Shown: positions 1-9,554 of the stretch, piece by piece
Numbering within the stretch: the stretch's first letter is position 1
Layout: every line of letters starts with the position of its first letter
Source of the DNA: an uncultured Draconibacterium sp.
GTDB taxonomy: Bacteria; Bacteroidota; Bacteroidia; Bacteroidales; Prolixibacteraceae
Assembly: GCF_963677575.1 (NCBI RefSeq)
Contig: NZ_OY782038.1
Location: forward strand, 4,157,501-4,221,500
Direction: 5' to 3'
DNA: 64,000 nucleotides
Made by a program: the position numbers and the translations under genes
Notes under the pieces: model-generated
The model's database searches: none
What the model was told of the DNA's origin: nothing
Seen by the model: the letters and a program-made list of their open reading frames with translations, nothing else

Positions 1-1
1 T

Positions 2-3000
2 AACAGAAAAGTGAATATCAAAGTTGAGAACGAAATGGTGGAAGAAATTCTCGACCAGATATTTGACCAAACAAACGTTTCTTACAAACTTTTTGATGAC
101 AAGCTAATTCTGCTATCATCAGAAGAGGCCATTGAAGCCGAGATGAACGACATTAAGGCACAACAAAAATCGGTTACCGGTAAAGTTACTGACAACAATG
201 GTGAACCTCTGCCCGGAGTTACTATTCTGCTGAAAGGAACAACCAACGGAACCGTTACCGATGTTAATGGTGAATACAATATTAGCATTACCGACAACAA
301 CCCTGTTCTTCAATTTTCATTTGTAGGAATGAAAGCCAAAGAAGTTGTGGTAGAGGGGCGTTCTCGGGTAGATGTTGTGCTGGATGACGAAACTATTGGT
401 ATTGACGAAGTTGTAGCTGTTGGATATGGTGTTCAGAAAAAAGTAAACCTTACCGGAGCAATTACAGCTGTAAAAATGGACGAGTTAAGTAATATATCCA
501 CAACTAATGTATCGAATACATTGGCCGGTCGCGCTCCGGGTGTAAACATCACCGGAAATTCGGGGCTTATGGGTTCTACTTCCGATATCCGTATTCGTGG
601 TGGTTTTGGCGAACCCCTTTTCGTTATCGATGGAATTGTTAGAGATAAAGAAGCTTTTGATGCACTTGAAGTTAACGAGATTGATAATTTAAGCTTTTTA
701 AAAGATGCAGCAACCGCTTCTATTTACGGATCGCAGGCAGGTAATGGTGTTGTATTGGTAACCACAAAAACCGGTACCAAACAAAAGCCAATGTTTAACT
801 ACCAGGGATCTTATACCGTTATGACTCCAACTATGGAGCTAATGTCGGATAAAACTACAGCCATTGATGAGTTGATTTATCAAAACCGGGTAGCGGAATA
901 CAGAGGGTTGGCCATTCCTAACGGCGATGAAGAATTTGCTTATTTTGAAGACAGAAATTACAATGTAAATGACTATATATGGCAAACTCCATGGAACCAG
1001 AAACACTCGATGAGTGTATCCGGAGGTAGCGATAAAGTTACCTATTACGCACTGGGAAGCTACATTGGCGAAGAAGGCTCGTATAAAAACCTGGAAAATA
1101 AAAAATACAATTTGCGCTCGAACGTAACTGCACAAATTACCGACAAAATAAAAATGAATCTCAACATGTCGGCTAACCTGCAAAACCAACGACGTTTTTA
1201 CTGGCCATTTTCAGGAGATGACGAACAAACCATTGGCGACCTTTACCGCTGTACTTTTAACTGGCCCAAAACCTATCCGTTCTATTTAAACGAAGACGGA
1301 ACACCAGCGGATGGAGTAAGCGATTATCCGGTACAAACACCAATGGGAAGCTGGCAGGCGTGGAGTGTTATCGACCAGGTTATTGGCGATCGTTACATCA
1401 AAACACGCAAACGAGAGTTAAATGCAATTCTTTCGTTCGATATTGACTTGGGCGACTTTATTCCAGGATTAACAACAAAAGTTGTTGGGAACTATATTAG
1501 CAACGACTATACACGTAAAAAATATTTAACCTATCAGCACAATTATGTGTGGGCAGCTGCTACGCCTGATGATAACCGGTTTATTCCTGCTCCTCCCGAT
1601 CCCAATAACATGAATACCTTTACGTTCTCTCAAAATCAGGAATTTTTAAGTTATAACGTTCGAACATTATGGAGCGAACAATTTAACTGGTTCTTAAATT
1701 ACAACAATTCATTTGGGAAACACGATGTATCAGGTATGCTCGTATGGGAACAAGCATCAAACGGTGGCGAGTACGTTGAGGCACGAGGAGAAAATCCGCT
1801 AACCAACTACGACCAGATGTTTGTTTATTCGACTGATGCAGAAAGAAGATGGGGCGATGCTAGTGAGGTAACCAATGCCCGATTATCGGGAATTGGAAGA
1901 TTTAACTACAGCTACTCACAAAAATATATTGCTGAATTTTCATTCCGTTACGATGGAAATACACTTTTCCCTAAAGGAAAACGCTGGGGATTCTTTCCTT
2001 CTATATCGGCTGCGTGGCGCATTAGCGAAGAAGCATTTATGTCGGACCTATCGTGGTTAGACAACCTCAAAATCAGAGGATCTTACGGTACAACAGGTAA
2101 CGACCTAAATGTAAGCAACAATGAAATTTCACCTTTCTCATACATGAATGTTTACCAATCGGGTAGTTCATATATTTGGGGCGACAACCTTAATTTGGGA
2201 ATCGAACCTGGCGCAACACCAAACCCATATTTAACATGGGCAACCTCTACCACATATAACGGAGGTATTGATTTTACTGTTCTCGACAACAAATTATCTG
2301 GTTCATTTGAAGCCTTCTATAAAAAAGAAGAAGATATTCTGGGATCGCGTATTGTAACCATTCCTGATACTTATGGGCAAGATTTGGCTCCAGAGAATTA
2401 TGCGGCCAGATCGTGGCGAGGATTTGAACTTAATGCAATGTGGCGCGACAAGGCACTTGGCGGAGATTTAGATTACACTGTTTATGCAAACATTGGTTTC
2501 TCTAAAGATCAGTGGGACAAGCTCGATCAGTCAGCAATGTACATGCCTGGAGGAAACCGGGAAGAATTTTCTGCCATTGGAAATCCATTAAACCGATTAG
2601 AAGGTTACAGAACCCTTGGTATTATACGCACACAAGAACAACTTGACGAATTATTAGCTTCAGGATTAACACAATGGGGACGTGAACCTTACCTTGGCGG
2701 AATGTACTTTGAAGATATTAGAGGAGATGGTTATAGTCCTGGCCCTGATGGTAAAATTGATGAAAATGATTATCAGGTTTTATCAGACAATGGTGCTCCG
2801 CGAATTAATTATGGTTTTGGCGGAAGCGCAACCTGGAAAGGATTTACTGTTGACCTACACTTCCAGGGAGTAGGAATGTACGACCGAATGATAAGCAACT
2901 TAGGAGAAAATTATGGAGGTATTCGCCAGTATGGCGGTACAGTAAGACCTTATTACCCAATTTGGGCCGACGATGTTTGGACGCCTGAAAACCCGGATGC

Positions 3001-3289
3001 TAAATATCCTCGTGTAATTGGTCGCAGCTGGTACGAATCAGGAACCGGAAACCAGTCATTCTGGATTAGAAACGGCGCATATCTGCGTTTAAAAAACCTG
3101 AATATTGGTTATGCTATTCCGCAAAAATGGATTTCAGGGTTCAAAATCAGCTCGGCACAGGTATTCTTCAACGGAACCAACTTGTTTGTTATTTCCGATA
3201 TGACTGAATTCCACGATCCTGAACAAGATTGTTACGACTCTTATCCGTTAATGAAATCATTCACTTTCGGTCTTGATATTAAATTTTAA
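2..3289 (+). CDS. SusC/RagA-family TonB-dependent outer-membrane transporter (5' partial)
   Basis: Outer-membrane transporter that imports oligosaccharides or other large nutrients with a SusD lid, powered by TonB. The reading frame is open to the window edge. The first visible residues match the end of an STN domain (QIFDQTNVSYKL), so signal peptide and most of STN lie upstream and the GTG at 11 is probably not the true start. A carboxypeptidase-D-like beta-sandwich follows (about residues 52-130, GKVTDNNGEPLPGVTILLKG), then a plug domain (about 130-255) with the SusC-typical VDVVLDD and VVAVGYG strings, then a beta-barrel ending in aromatic FTFGLDIKF. SusD starts 14 bases downstream, so the two are one transcript. 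Substrate cannot be read from sequence. Confidence 0.95.
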   Translation, partial: NRKVNIKVENEMVEEILDQIFDQTNVSYKLFDDKLILLSSEEAIEAEMNDIKAQQKSVTGKVTDNNGEPLPGVTILLKGTTNGTVTDVNGEYNISITDNNPVLQFSFVGMKAKEVVVEGRSRVDVVLDDETIGIDEVVAVGYGVQKKVNLTGAITAVKMDELSNISTTNVSNTLAGRAPGVNITGNSGLMGSTSDIRIRGGFGEPLFVIDGIVRDKEAFDALEVNEIDNLSFLKDAATASIYGSQAGNGVVLVTTKTGTKQKPMFNYQGSYTVMTPTMELMSDKTTAIDELIYQNRVAEYRGLAIPNGDEEFAYFEDRNYNVNDYIWQTPWNQKHSMSVSGGSDKVTYYALGSYIGEEGSYKNLENKKYNLRSNVTAQITDKIKMNLNMSANLQNQRRFYWPFSGDDEQTIGDLYRCTFNWPKTYPFYLNEDGTPADGVSDYPVQTPMGSWQAWSVIDQVIGDRYIKTRKRELNAILSFDIDLGDFIPGLTTKVVGNYISNDYTRKKYLTYQHNYVWAAATPDDNRFIPAPPDPNNMNTFTFSQNQEFLSYNVRTLWSEQFNWFLNYNNSFGKHDVSGMLVWEQASNGGEYVEARGENPLTNYDQMFVYSTDAERRWGDASEVTNARLSGIGRFNYSYSQKYIAEFSFRYDGNTLFPKGKRWGFFPSISAAWRISEEAFMSDLSWLDNLKIRGSYGTTGNDLNVSNNEISPFSYMNVYQSGSSYIWGDNLNLGIEPGATPNPYLTWATSTTYNGGIDFTVLDNKLSGSFEAFYKKEEDILGSRIVTIPDTYGQDLAPENYAARSWRGFELNAMWRDKALGGDLDYTVYANIGFSKDQWDKLDQSAMYMPGGNREEFSAIGNPLNRLEGYRTLGIIRTQEQLDELLASGLTQWGREPYLGGMYFEDIRGDGYSPGPDGKIDENDYQVLSDNGAPRINYGFGGSATWKGFTVDLHFQGVGMYDRMISNLGENYGGIRQYGGTVRPYYPIWADDVWTPENPDAKYPRVIGRSWYESGTGNQSFWIRNGAYLRLKNLNIGYAIPQKWISGFKISSAQVFFNGTNLFVISDMTEFHDPEQDCYDSYPLMKSFTFGLDIKF

Positions 3290-3303
3290 AAACTGACACA
3301 ACG

Positions 3304-5073
3304 ATGAAAAATATAAAATATTTAATAGTTAGCATTATAGCGCTGCTTGCCATAAGCAGTTGTAACACGCTCGACATTGAAAATATTTACGATTACAATG
3401 CCGACTTAGTTTGGGACGACGAGTCGTTGGTAGACGCCTACATGGCAAATGTATATGCTGAAGTTTTTGGAAACTGGTCTGCTACACAAGATCAAAAAAC
3501 ACAGCAACTTTCGGGTATTCATTTTTACCTCGATAGAGTTACAATAACCAACAGCGAATATAAATCATGGGATTACACCACCATTCGACTCATTAATGAA
3601 GCCATCCAAAATGTTGACAACGGTAATTTAAGCCAGGAAATAAAATCAAAAATCATAGGCGAAGCTAAATTTTTAAGAGCCTATGTGTATTTTGAAATGG
3701 TAATGTACCATGGAGGCGTACCTTATATAACAGTTCCTCAGGATAAAGAAGAAGATGATTTAAATGTAACGAGAAACACCACTGGCGAATGTTTTGATTT
3801 TATTATCTCCGATTTAAATGATGCTATTGATGCATTACCAGAGCATATTTCTACTTCGTCAAGTAATTTTGGAAGAGTTGACGGTTGTTTTGCAACAGCG
3901 TTTAAGGCTAAGGTATTATTGTACAAAGCATCTCCACAATTTAATCCGGGCAACCCATGGAACAATAGTTATTGGAGCGAAGCCTACACAGCCAACCAAA
4001 CCGCATACAATAAATTAAAAGGCCTGGGTTACGCACTTACTGATAAATACGAAGACATCTTTTTAACAGAACGTGGCCCGGAGGTTGTATTCTCTGTAAT
4101 CAATACTTATCCTAATAAAACAGCCGACTGGGATTATGGTGTTCGTCCGGGATCTGAAAGTCGTGGAAATGCATCTGCCGGTCCTACATGGGATTTTGTA
4201 AAAGAATTCCCAATGCTTGATGGTAAATCGTACAACGATCCAACCAGTAAATATTACAAAACGGAAGAAGAGCTTTTGCAATCGTATTGGGAAAACAGGG
4301 ATCCAAGATTTAATAAATCTGTTGTATGGAATGGCGCCATATACGAGGTATCGAACAAGTCGGGTAACCGCCAATATACTTCGCTTGGTGTTGCTGATGT
4401 ATTAGACGATTTTGGCACCAACCCAGCGGCTAATACTAACTCAACAAATCTTGAACGTTATACTGGATTTTTTGTACGCAAAGCCAGCGATTTAACGTTA
4501 TTGCAATCAGAAGTTCAGCAATACGATGTTGATTACATTGTAATGCGATTTGCCGAAGTAATGTTAAATTACGCCGAAGCTGCTAACGAAACAGGTGAAA
4601 CAGGTGAAGCACTTACAATATTGAAGGAGATTCGTGAACGAGCAGAAATTGAGCCTGGTGATGATGGAAACTACGGAATTACAGCATCAACACGCGAAGA
4701 GGTTCGCGAAGCAATTATTGCCGAAAGAAACATTGAATTTTGTTTTGAAGGAAAGTTTTTCTGGGACTTGCGCCGACTTCGCATGCTCGACCGTTTAGAT
4801 GGCAAAACCAAATACGGAGTTGAAGCAATTGCAATAAATGAAGATGGTACAGAAATGCCAATTGCATCAGCAAAAGTTGCAGCCGAAGATAACCTGTTAA
4901 CAGAATCAAATTTTAAATATATTACCTGGCAGGTTCCGTTTACAGGTGTAAAAGTAACCTCATTACCCGATACCTATTACTTTTTCCCTATACAACAATC
5001 AGTAATAGATTTAAACAGCAATATTGAACAAAACGCAGACTGGGGAGGCACATTTGATCCGACTCTTAATTAG
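3304..5073 (+). CDS. SusD/RagB-family nutrient-binding outer-membrane lipoprotein
   Basis: Surface lipoprotein that caps the preceding SusC channel and binds the incoming glycan. It begins with a lipoprotein signal peptide, hydrophobic stretch then AISSC with the lipidated Cys at residue 20. The body shows TPR-like SusD features: the KAKVLLYKASPQFNP helix around residue 200 and the C-terminal EVMLNYAEAAN, RERAEI and ERNIEFCFEGKFFWDLRR strings typical of SusD family proteins. Length 589 aa fits the family. A strong hairpin terminator follows at 5121, so susC-susD form their own transcription unit, separate from the DUF1080/oxidoreductase pair. Confidence 0.95.
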   Translation: MKNIKYLIVSIIALLAISSCNTLDIENIYDYNADLVWDDESLVDAYMANVYAEVFGNWSATQDQKTQQLSGIHFYLDRVTITNSEYKSWDYTTIRLINEAIQNVDNGNLSQEIKSKIIGEAKFLRAYVYFEMVMYHGGVPYITVPQDKEEDDLNVTRNTTGECFDFIISDLNDAIDALPEHISTSSSNFGRVDGCFATAFKAKVLLYKASPQFNPGNPWNNSYWSEAYTANQTAYNKLKGLGYALTDKYEDIFLTERGPEVVFSVINTYPNKTADWDYGVRPGSESRGNASAGPTWDFVKEFPMLDGKSYNDPTSKYYKTEEELLQSYWENRDPRFNKSVVWNGAIYEVSNKSGNRQYTSLGVADVLDDFGTNPAANTNSTNLERYTGFFVRKASDLTLLQSEVQQYDVDYIVMRFAEVMLNYAEAANETGETGEALTILKEIRERAEIEPGDDGNYGITASTREEVREAIIAERNIEFCFEGKFFWDLRRLRMLDRLDGKTKYGVEAIAINEDGTEMPIASAKVAAEDNLLTESNFKYITWQVPFTGVKVTSLPDTYYFFPIQQSVIDLNSNIEQNADWGGTFDPTLN

Positions 5074-5120
5074 TTATTAATAAAGCAAGCATTACGTAAT
5101 TTTAAAATTATGTGAACATA

Positions 5121-5156
5121 AGTCAGGAGGAAGTGAAAATCCTCCTGGCTTTTTTC
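5121..5156 (+). terminator. Rho-independent terminator after susD
   Basis: Ten-base stem GTCAGGAGGA / TCCTCCTGGC (one G-T pair) with an 8-base loop, followed by TTTTTT. It closes the susC-susD transcript. Confidence 0.85.
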
Positions 5157-5280
5157 AAAAGAAAATCAGTACAATAAATTATTAATATGAAACGAGCATG
5201 TAAAATATTACACCAAAGAGTATTATTCAAATTCATGCGAGTTCCATACTATACCTTTAAAAACAAACAATTTTAATAGT

Positions 5281-5982
5281 ATGAAATATCTATTATTTTT
5301 CGTTGCAATTATTTTGGCAACTTCGTTTCTAGGAAACGCACAAGAATTAAATACTTTAACTAAAGAAGAAAAGAAAGATGGTTGGGAGTTGCTCTTCAAC
5401 GGAAAAGACCTTGCCGGATGGAAAATCTTTCAAGGCGGAAAAGTAAAAGGATGGAAAGTTATTGATGGTGTACTTAACAACTCAGGTGTTGGCAGCGACC
5501 ATGGTGGAGACATAATTACCAAAAAACAATATAAAGATTTTGAGTTATACGTTGAATGGAAAATTGCCCCACAAAGTAACAGTGGTATATTCTACCATGT
5601 AAAAGAAGGCAAAACTGAAAAAATTTACGAAACAGGACCTGAGTATCAGTTGTTAGATGACAAAGGTTGGCCTACAAAACTTAACGACAGTCAGTACACC
5701 GGCTCAAACTATGCTATGCAAAAACCTGTTGGAGCCGAAGTAAAACCAATTGATGAGTGGAATACAACCCGTATTATTGTTAAAGGGGAAAAGGTAGAAC
5801 ATTATTTAAATGGGAAAAAAGTAGTAGAATATGAACTGTGGACTGAGGATTGGAAAGAACGCAAAAGCAATTGCAAATGGAAAGACAAGCCACTTTATGG
5901 TATGGCAAAAGAAGGACATATTGGTTTGCAGGATCATGGCGGTTTAACACAATTCAGAAATATGAAAATTCGCAAACTGTAA
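5281..5982 (+). CDS. Secreted DUF1080 protein (3-keto-disaccharide hydrolase-like)
   Basis: DUF1080 (PF06439) is a concanavalin-like beta-sandwich; characterised members hydrolyse 3-keto-glycosides. The 233-aa protein has a cleavable signal peptide (residues 1-20, ending GNAQ), then the family signature WELLFNGKDLAGWK, VIDGVLNN, DFELYVEWKI, SNSGIFYHV, YEYQLLDD-like strings and the C-terminal GHIGLQDHGG and RNMKIRKL. No lipobox, so soluble periplasmic or secreted. It is followed 67 bases later by a Gfo/Idh oxidoreductase, the usual partner that makes the 3-keto substrate. Specific activity is inferred from family and context. Confidence 0.88.
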   Translation: MKYLLFFVAIILATSFLGNAQELNTLTKEEKKDGWELLFNGKDLAGWKIFQGGKVKGWKVIDGVLNNSGVGSDHGGDIITKKQYKDFELYVEWKIAPQSNSGIFYHVKEGKTEKIYETGPEYQLLDDKGWPTKLNDSQYTGSNYAMQKPVGAEVKPIDEWNTTRIIVKGEKVEHYLNGKKVVEYELWTEDWKERKSNCKWKDKPLYGMAKEGHIGLQDHGGLTQFRNMKIRKL

Positions 5983-6049
5983 CATACATCATTCAGGGCA
6001 ACTAAACAATAGCACCTGTTCTGTTTGCTCAATGCTAAAATAAATATCA

Positions 6050-7339
6050 ATGAAAAGAAGAGATTTTCTAAAAAACGCAGCAGCATTTGCATCAATAACA
6101 ATGCTTCCCTCTTCAGTGTGGGCGTTTGCAAAAAACGGAAAGATACGTACTGCCCACATCGGAGTTGGTGGAATGGGCCTTTCTGATTTAAAGTCGATAG
6201 CTTCGCATCCAATGGTTGAAGTAACGGCACTTTGCGATGTTGATTCTACATGCCTGGCTGCAGCAAACAAACTACACCCCAAGGCAAAAGCATTTGCTGA
6301 TTACAGAGTTCTTTTTGATAAATTAGGGAAAGATATTGATGCTGTAATTGTTTCAACTCCCGATCATACGCATGCACCCGCATCAATGCTGGCCATGCAA
6401 ATGGGCAAACCGGTATACTGCCAAAAACCACTTACTCATCATGTATCAGAAGCCAGGTCAATGCGTAAGTATGCCGAAGATAATAACTTGATTACACAAA
6501 TGGGTATTCAATGTCACTCAAGTGATATGTACCGTAAAGCAGCAGTAATTATTCAGCAAGGTATTATCGGCAAGGTAAACACTGTTCATGCCTGGTCGCC
6601 AAAAAATTGGGGCTACGATGGGAAAGCTCCAATTGGCAGCGACCCTATACCAGATACTTTAAACTGGAACCTCTGGCTTGGAACTTCGCCCGAGCGCCTT
6701 TATAAAGATGGATTCTATCATCCCGGAAACTGGAGAAAATTATTGGATTACGGCTGTGGAACTCTTGGAGATATGGGCGTACATATTTTCGACACACCCT
6801 ATACCGCTCTGAATTTAGATGTTCCTAAAACAATAATGACCAAATGCAGAAAACCCACAGGTTTTGGTCATCCTGAGCATAATGTTGTAACCTATGAATT
6901 TCCGGGAACAGAATATACAACAGAGCAACTAAAATGGATATGGTACGATGGCCCTGGAGCACCAAAAAAACATGTCGATTTGAAGTTACCAGACAAAGAG
7001 GTCCTGCCAGATCAGGGAGCTATGTTTGTTGGCGAAAAAGGCAACTTGCTTCTTCCACACTGGGATTATCCAAAACTTATTGTAAATGGAACGTATGAAC
7101 CAATTACTTTCCCTGAAATGGACGAGGCAGATCACTATCATCAGTTTATTGATACTTGTTTGGACAAAGATAAATGTAGTGCTTCATTTACTTATGCTGC
7201 ACGACTTACAGAATCAATTTTATTGGGAGTCATAGCTAACCGTTTCCCTAAAAAAACATTACACTGGGATATTGCCTCAGCTCGTTTTGTTGAACCTGAG
7301 GCAAATAATTTGCTTGACTTTGAATACAGAAAATTTTAA
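6050..7339 (+). CDS. Tat-exported Gfo/Idh/MocA-family oxidoreductase
   Basis: NAD(P)-dependent sugar oxidoreductase. The N-terminus MKRRDFLKNAAAFAS is a twin-arginine signal, so it is exported folded with its cofactor. A Rossmann fold follows (AHIGVGGMG around residues 36-44, ALCDVDS acid loop), then CQKPLTHH, the position of the usual EKP motif (here QKP, Glu replaced by Gln), and a C-terminal alpha/beta domain with GCGTLGDMGVHIFDTP. 429 aa is normal for the family. In cotranscription with the DUF1080 gene it plausibly oxidises C3 of a glycoside. The Q for E change in the EKP motif occurs in other exported members and does not by itself imply inactivity. Confidence 0.9.
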   Translation: MKRRDFLKNAAAFASITMLPSSVWAFAKNGKIRTAHIGVGGMGLSDLKSIASHPMVEVTALCDVDSTCLAAANKLHPKAKAFADYRVLFDKLGKDIDAVIVSTPDHTHAPASMLAMQMGKPVYCQKPLTHHVSEARSMRKYAEDNNLITQMGIQCHSSDMYRKAAVIIQQGIIGKVNTVHAWSPKNWGYDGKAPIGSDPIPDTLNWNLWLGTSPERLYKDGFYHPGNWRKLLDYGCGTLGDMGVHIFDTPYTALNLDVPKTIMTKCRKPTGFGHPEHNVVTYEFPGTEYTTEQLKWIWYDGPGAPKKHVDLKLPDKEVLPDQGAMFVGEKGNLLLPHWDYPKLIVNGTYEPITFPEMDEADHYHQFIDTCLDKDKCSASFTYAARLTESILLGVIANRFPKKTLHWDIASARFVEPEANNLLDFEYRKF

Positions 7340-7369
7340 TCATCAAGAGTCTTAATATTATTTAGTTAG

Positions 7370-7406
7370 ATGGACATCCAATCTTTATTGGATGTTCCTT
7401 TTTAGG
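7370..7406 (+). terminator. Rho-independent terminator after the DUF1080-oxidoreductase unit
   Basis: Inverted repeat GGACATCCAA / TTGGATGTTCC with a short loop, followed by TTTTT, about 30 bases after the oxidoreductase stop codon. Confidence 0.75.
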
Positions 7407-8070
7407 GATAATTATAAGTAATAAGAGGAATCAGTTTTTTTTATTCGGGGGAATAAGATTTGACAGCAGTAAAGCAATTGTTATTGTTCCTGAAAGAGAT
7501 CCTTCACTAATGTAACGTTACTACATCGGAATCTGGCCTCGTCCGGTAAGCCAGAAAACAAGTGGAGACGCTATCAAGTTCGACACTGTTTCGCAAAATG
7601 TGTAAGTTAAAAATCCGGGGATTTAACTATTTATAGCTGGACCCTTTTTCAAAATATGATTAAGAACTGATTTAGTATGATACTCCAATTTAGGATGGGC
7701 ATCGAACCTTTTTTAGTGGCTTCTCGTGTTGCCAAATATACGGATTTCATCACAGCCTGATCGGAGAGGAAGTTTGTTGTGTAGGTTATTTTCTTGATTT
7801 TCAGTGGGAACTCAAATAATACGGTCAGCACGCTAGCTTTTAATTGTATACGAAATTGTCCTTCTAGCTGGCTGCAAAATCATTTAGAGCGGCTTTTGCG
7901 GCTTCTTTGGTTGGAGCACTGTAGACTTGCTTCATGTCGCTGTAAAGGCTTCTTTGAATCACATTAAAAAGAAGGTGGAGAAGAAAAAATATCTCACCCA
8001 GAAGTTTCAATATTGAATAAAAGCTACCAGAAATAAGCAACATTCTTTTGGCTTATCATCCGGTGATCCG
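7407..8070. other. Gene-poor stretch between glycan locus and IS element
   Basis: About 660 bases with no intact gene. It holds the IS256-type remnant (7585-7965) and, at 7958-7980, a copy of the left end of the neighbouring ISAon1-type element. The part from 7407 to 7585 shows nothing I can identify except a 10-base palindrome GTAACGTTAC near 7517. Confidence 0.6.
7585..7965 (-). pseudogene. Decayed IS256-type transposase remnant
   Basis: Minus-strand pieces match the C-terminal third of IS256-family mutator transposases. Piece one (about 7965-7870) reads VIQRSLYSDMKQVYSAP then KEAAKAALNDFAAS and ends where TGG (Trp) appears as TAG. After a frameshift, piece two (7831-7649) reads LTVLFEFP, IKKITYTTN, MKSVYLATREATKK and MPILNWSIILNQF, the conserved end of the family. 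The stretch after KITYTTN that should carry AIESLN is shortened. A sequence resembling an IS256 end (ACACTGTTTCGCAAAATGTG) lies near 7587-7610. No full gene survives. Stop codon, frameshift and deletion show it is inactive. Confidence 0.75.
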
Positions 8071-8139
8071 GGATCACATTAAAAAGTAGGTGGAGTAAAA
8101 AATTAAATTGATCTTTGTGGTTTTATTTTTTGATATAAA

Positions 8140-8520
8140 ATGATTCCGCAACAAAGTCAATATAAGGCCCTGGTAGAAGCCCTTCTTCCCGAAGATTTAT
8201 TTCGCTATTTTGAGATTGTCGATGTTAAGGTTCAGCCTTCATCAATTGATGTTTATCTGGATGAGTTAACCACTCCTCCATTGTCGCACAAAAACGTAAA
8301 ACTGGTATCGAAAGGTTTTCATTCAGCAGTTACAATCCAGGATTTTCCGATACGTAAGAAAGCTGTTTTTCTTCATGTGAGAAGGCGTAAATGGAAAGAA
8401 GAACGTACCGGGAAAATCATCAGCAACAATTGGGAAACAGCAGCAAAGGGAACGCGTTATACAAAGGATTTCGCGTCTTTTTTAAAAGGATTATTTGGAC
8501 AATTACCCGATCAGCAGTAA
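8140..8520 (+). CDS. ISAon1-family transposase N-region protein
   Basis: 126-aa protein encoded first in the insertion sequence. It begins MIPQQSQYKALVEALLPEDLFRY and continues with a compact domain (VQPSSIDVYLDE, FPIRKKAVFLHVRRRKW) that aligns in position with the N-terminal zinc-binding or DNA-binding part of ISL3 transposases, here lacking the usual Cys pairs. It presumably binds the element ends. It overlaps the transposase ORF by 26 bases in a different frame (+1), so the transposase is made by coupled re-initiation or by frameshifting. Confidence 0.85.
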   Translation: MIPQQSQYKALVEALLPEDLFRYFEIVDVKVQPSSIDVYLDELTTPPLSHKNVKLVSKGFHSAVTIQDFPIRKKAVFLHVRRRKWKEERTGKIISNNWETAAKGTRYTKDFASFLKGLFGQLPDQQ

Positions 8521-9478
8521 CAGCCTGGATAAGTTTTTTCACATCAATGGAGAACAGTTTGGACAGCAATACAAAGAGTACCTTAGCAATTACAATAACT
8601 GGCCAATGCGGCCTCATGCCGATGACTGGATGGTTTTCGCGCAGAATATTGGCAGCTATTTAAGCATCGATGAAACTTCGTTATCGAACGGCGAGCTTTA
8701 CACGATTCTTACCAATAAAGCGGCTAAGGGTAAAAAAGGTGTACTGGTAGCTATGATCAAAGGAACCAGGGCTGAAGATGTAGTCGAAGCTTTAAGAATC
8801 ATTCCTCTCAGTGAGCGTCGTAAAGTCAGGGAAATAACCCTTGATATGGCTGGTTCGATGGGACAAATTGCCAGGCAATGCTTTCCAAAAGCAACACGTG
8901 TTATTGATCGTTTTCATGTGCAAAAGCTTGCACTCGATGCCCTGCAGGAGATACGCATAAAACACAGGTGGGACGCCATTGACGAAGAAACAAATGCTAA
9001 AGAGAATGCTAAATGGGACAAGAAAATTTACACCCCGTTTCGCTTTGATAATGGCGATACAAAAAAACAATTACTGGCACGCAGCAGGTATCTTTTGTTT
9101 AAATCAGCTGACAAATGGAGTCAGTCTCAAAAACAAAGAGCCAAAATTCTTTTTGCACAATACCCCGATATTAAAAAAGCATTTGACCTAACACACGATT
9201 TAAGGAGCATTTTCGCAAAAACAAAAGAGAAGGCGGTGGTATACACAAAACTGGCACACTGGTATAATAAAGTCGCAGACTCCGGGTTTCGCTCGTTTAA
9301 CACAATATCGGCTACTATTTACACCCATTACAAGGAAATACTCAACTTCTTTGACCGGCGAAGCACCAATGCTTCAGCAGAATCTTTCAATGCTAAACTG
9401 AAAGCTTTTAGAGCAGCATTGAGAGGCGTAAGTGACATGAAATATTTTCTGTTTAGAGTAGCAAAAATTTATGCCTGA
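8495..9478 (+). CDS. ISAon1-family transposase (ISL3-type DDE)
   Basis: 327-aa catalytic transposase. Visible elements are SIDETSLSNGELYTIL (first Asp region), LDMAGSMGQIARQCFP with ATRVIDRFHVQKLALDAL (second Asp region) and the C-terminal TNASAESFNAKLKAF carrying the catalytic Glu, as in DDE_Tnp_ISL3. It starts at a TTG inside the end of the N-region ORF, with no ATG before the conserved part, which favours translational coupling or a frameshift product. The reading frame is intact, so the element may still be active. Confidence 0.88.
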   Translation: MDNYPISSNSLDKFFHINGEQFGQQYKEYLSNYNNWPMRPHADDWMVFAQNIGSYLSIDETSLSNGELYTILTNKAAKGKKGVLVAMIKGTRAEDVVEALRIIPLSERRKVREITLDMAGSMGQIARQCFPKATRVIDRFHVQKLALDALQEIRIKHRWDAIDEETNAKENAKWDKKIYTPFRFDNGDTKKQLLARSRYLLFKSADKWSQSQKQRAKILFAQYPDIKKAFDLTHDLRSIFAKTKEKAVVYTKLAHWYNKVADSGFRSFNTISATIYTHYKEILNFFDRRSTNASAESFNAKLKAFRAALRGVSDMKYFLFRVAKIYA

Positions 9479-9554
9479 AAAAGCAAATCCACCGGATTTT
9501 CAATGTGATCCTTTATCTCCCCAATCCCGTAACTGGCAAAGGCTCTGAGAGAAA

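Larger units (their letters stand above)
8071..9511 (+). mobile_element. ISAon1-type (ISL3-like) insertion sequence
   Basis: About 1441 bp bounded by imperfect terminal inverted repeats: left end GGATCACATTAAAAAG followed by TAGGTGGAG, right end (read inward on the minus strand) GGATCACATTGAAAAT followed by CCGGTGGA. Between them lie a 126-aa N-region ORF and a 327-aa DDE transposase ORF, the two-ORF layout of ISAon1-type elements. Flanks GTGATCCG and TTTATCTC do not form a target-site duplication, so a neighbouring rearrangement is likely. The right end sits about 50 bases beyond the tRNA-Phe terminator. Confidence 0.85.

Noticed and set aside
8391..8663. 90-codon frame across the junction of the two ISAon1-type ORFs
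   Set aside because: Its sequence does not continue either transposase family; it is a shadow frame.
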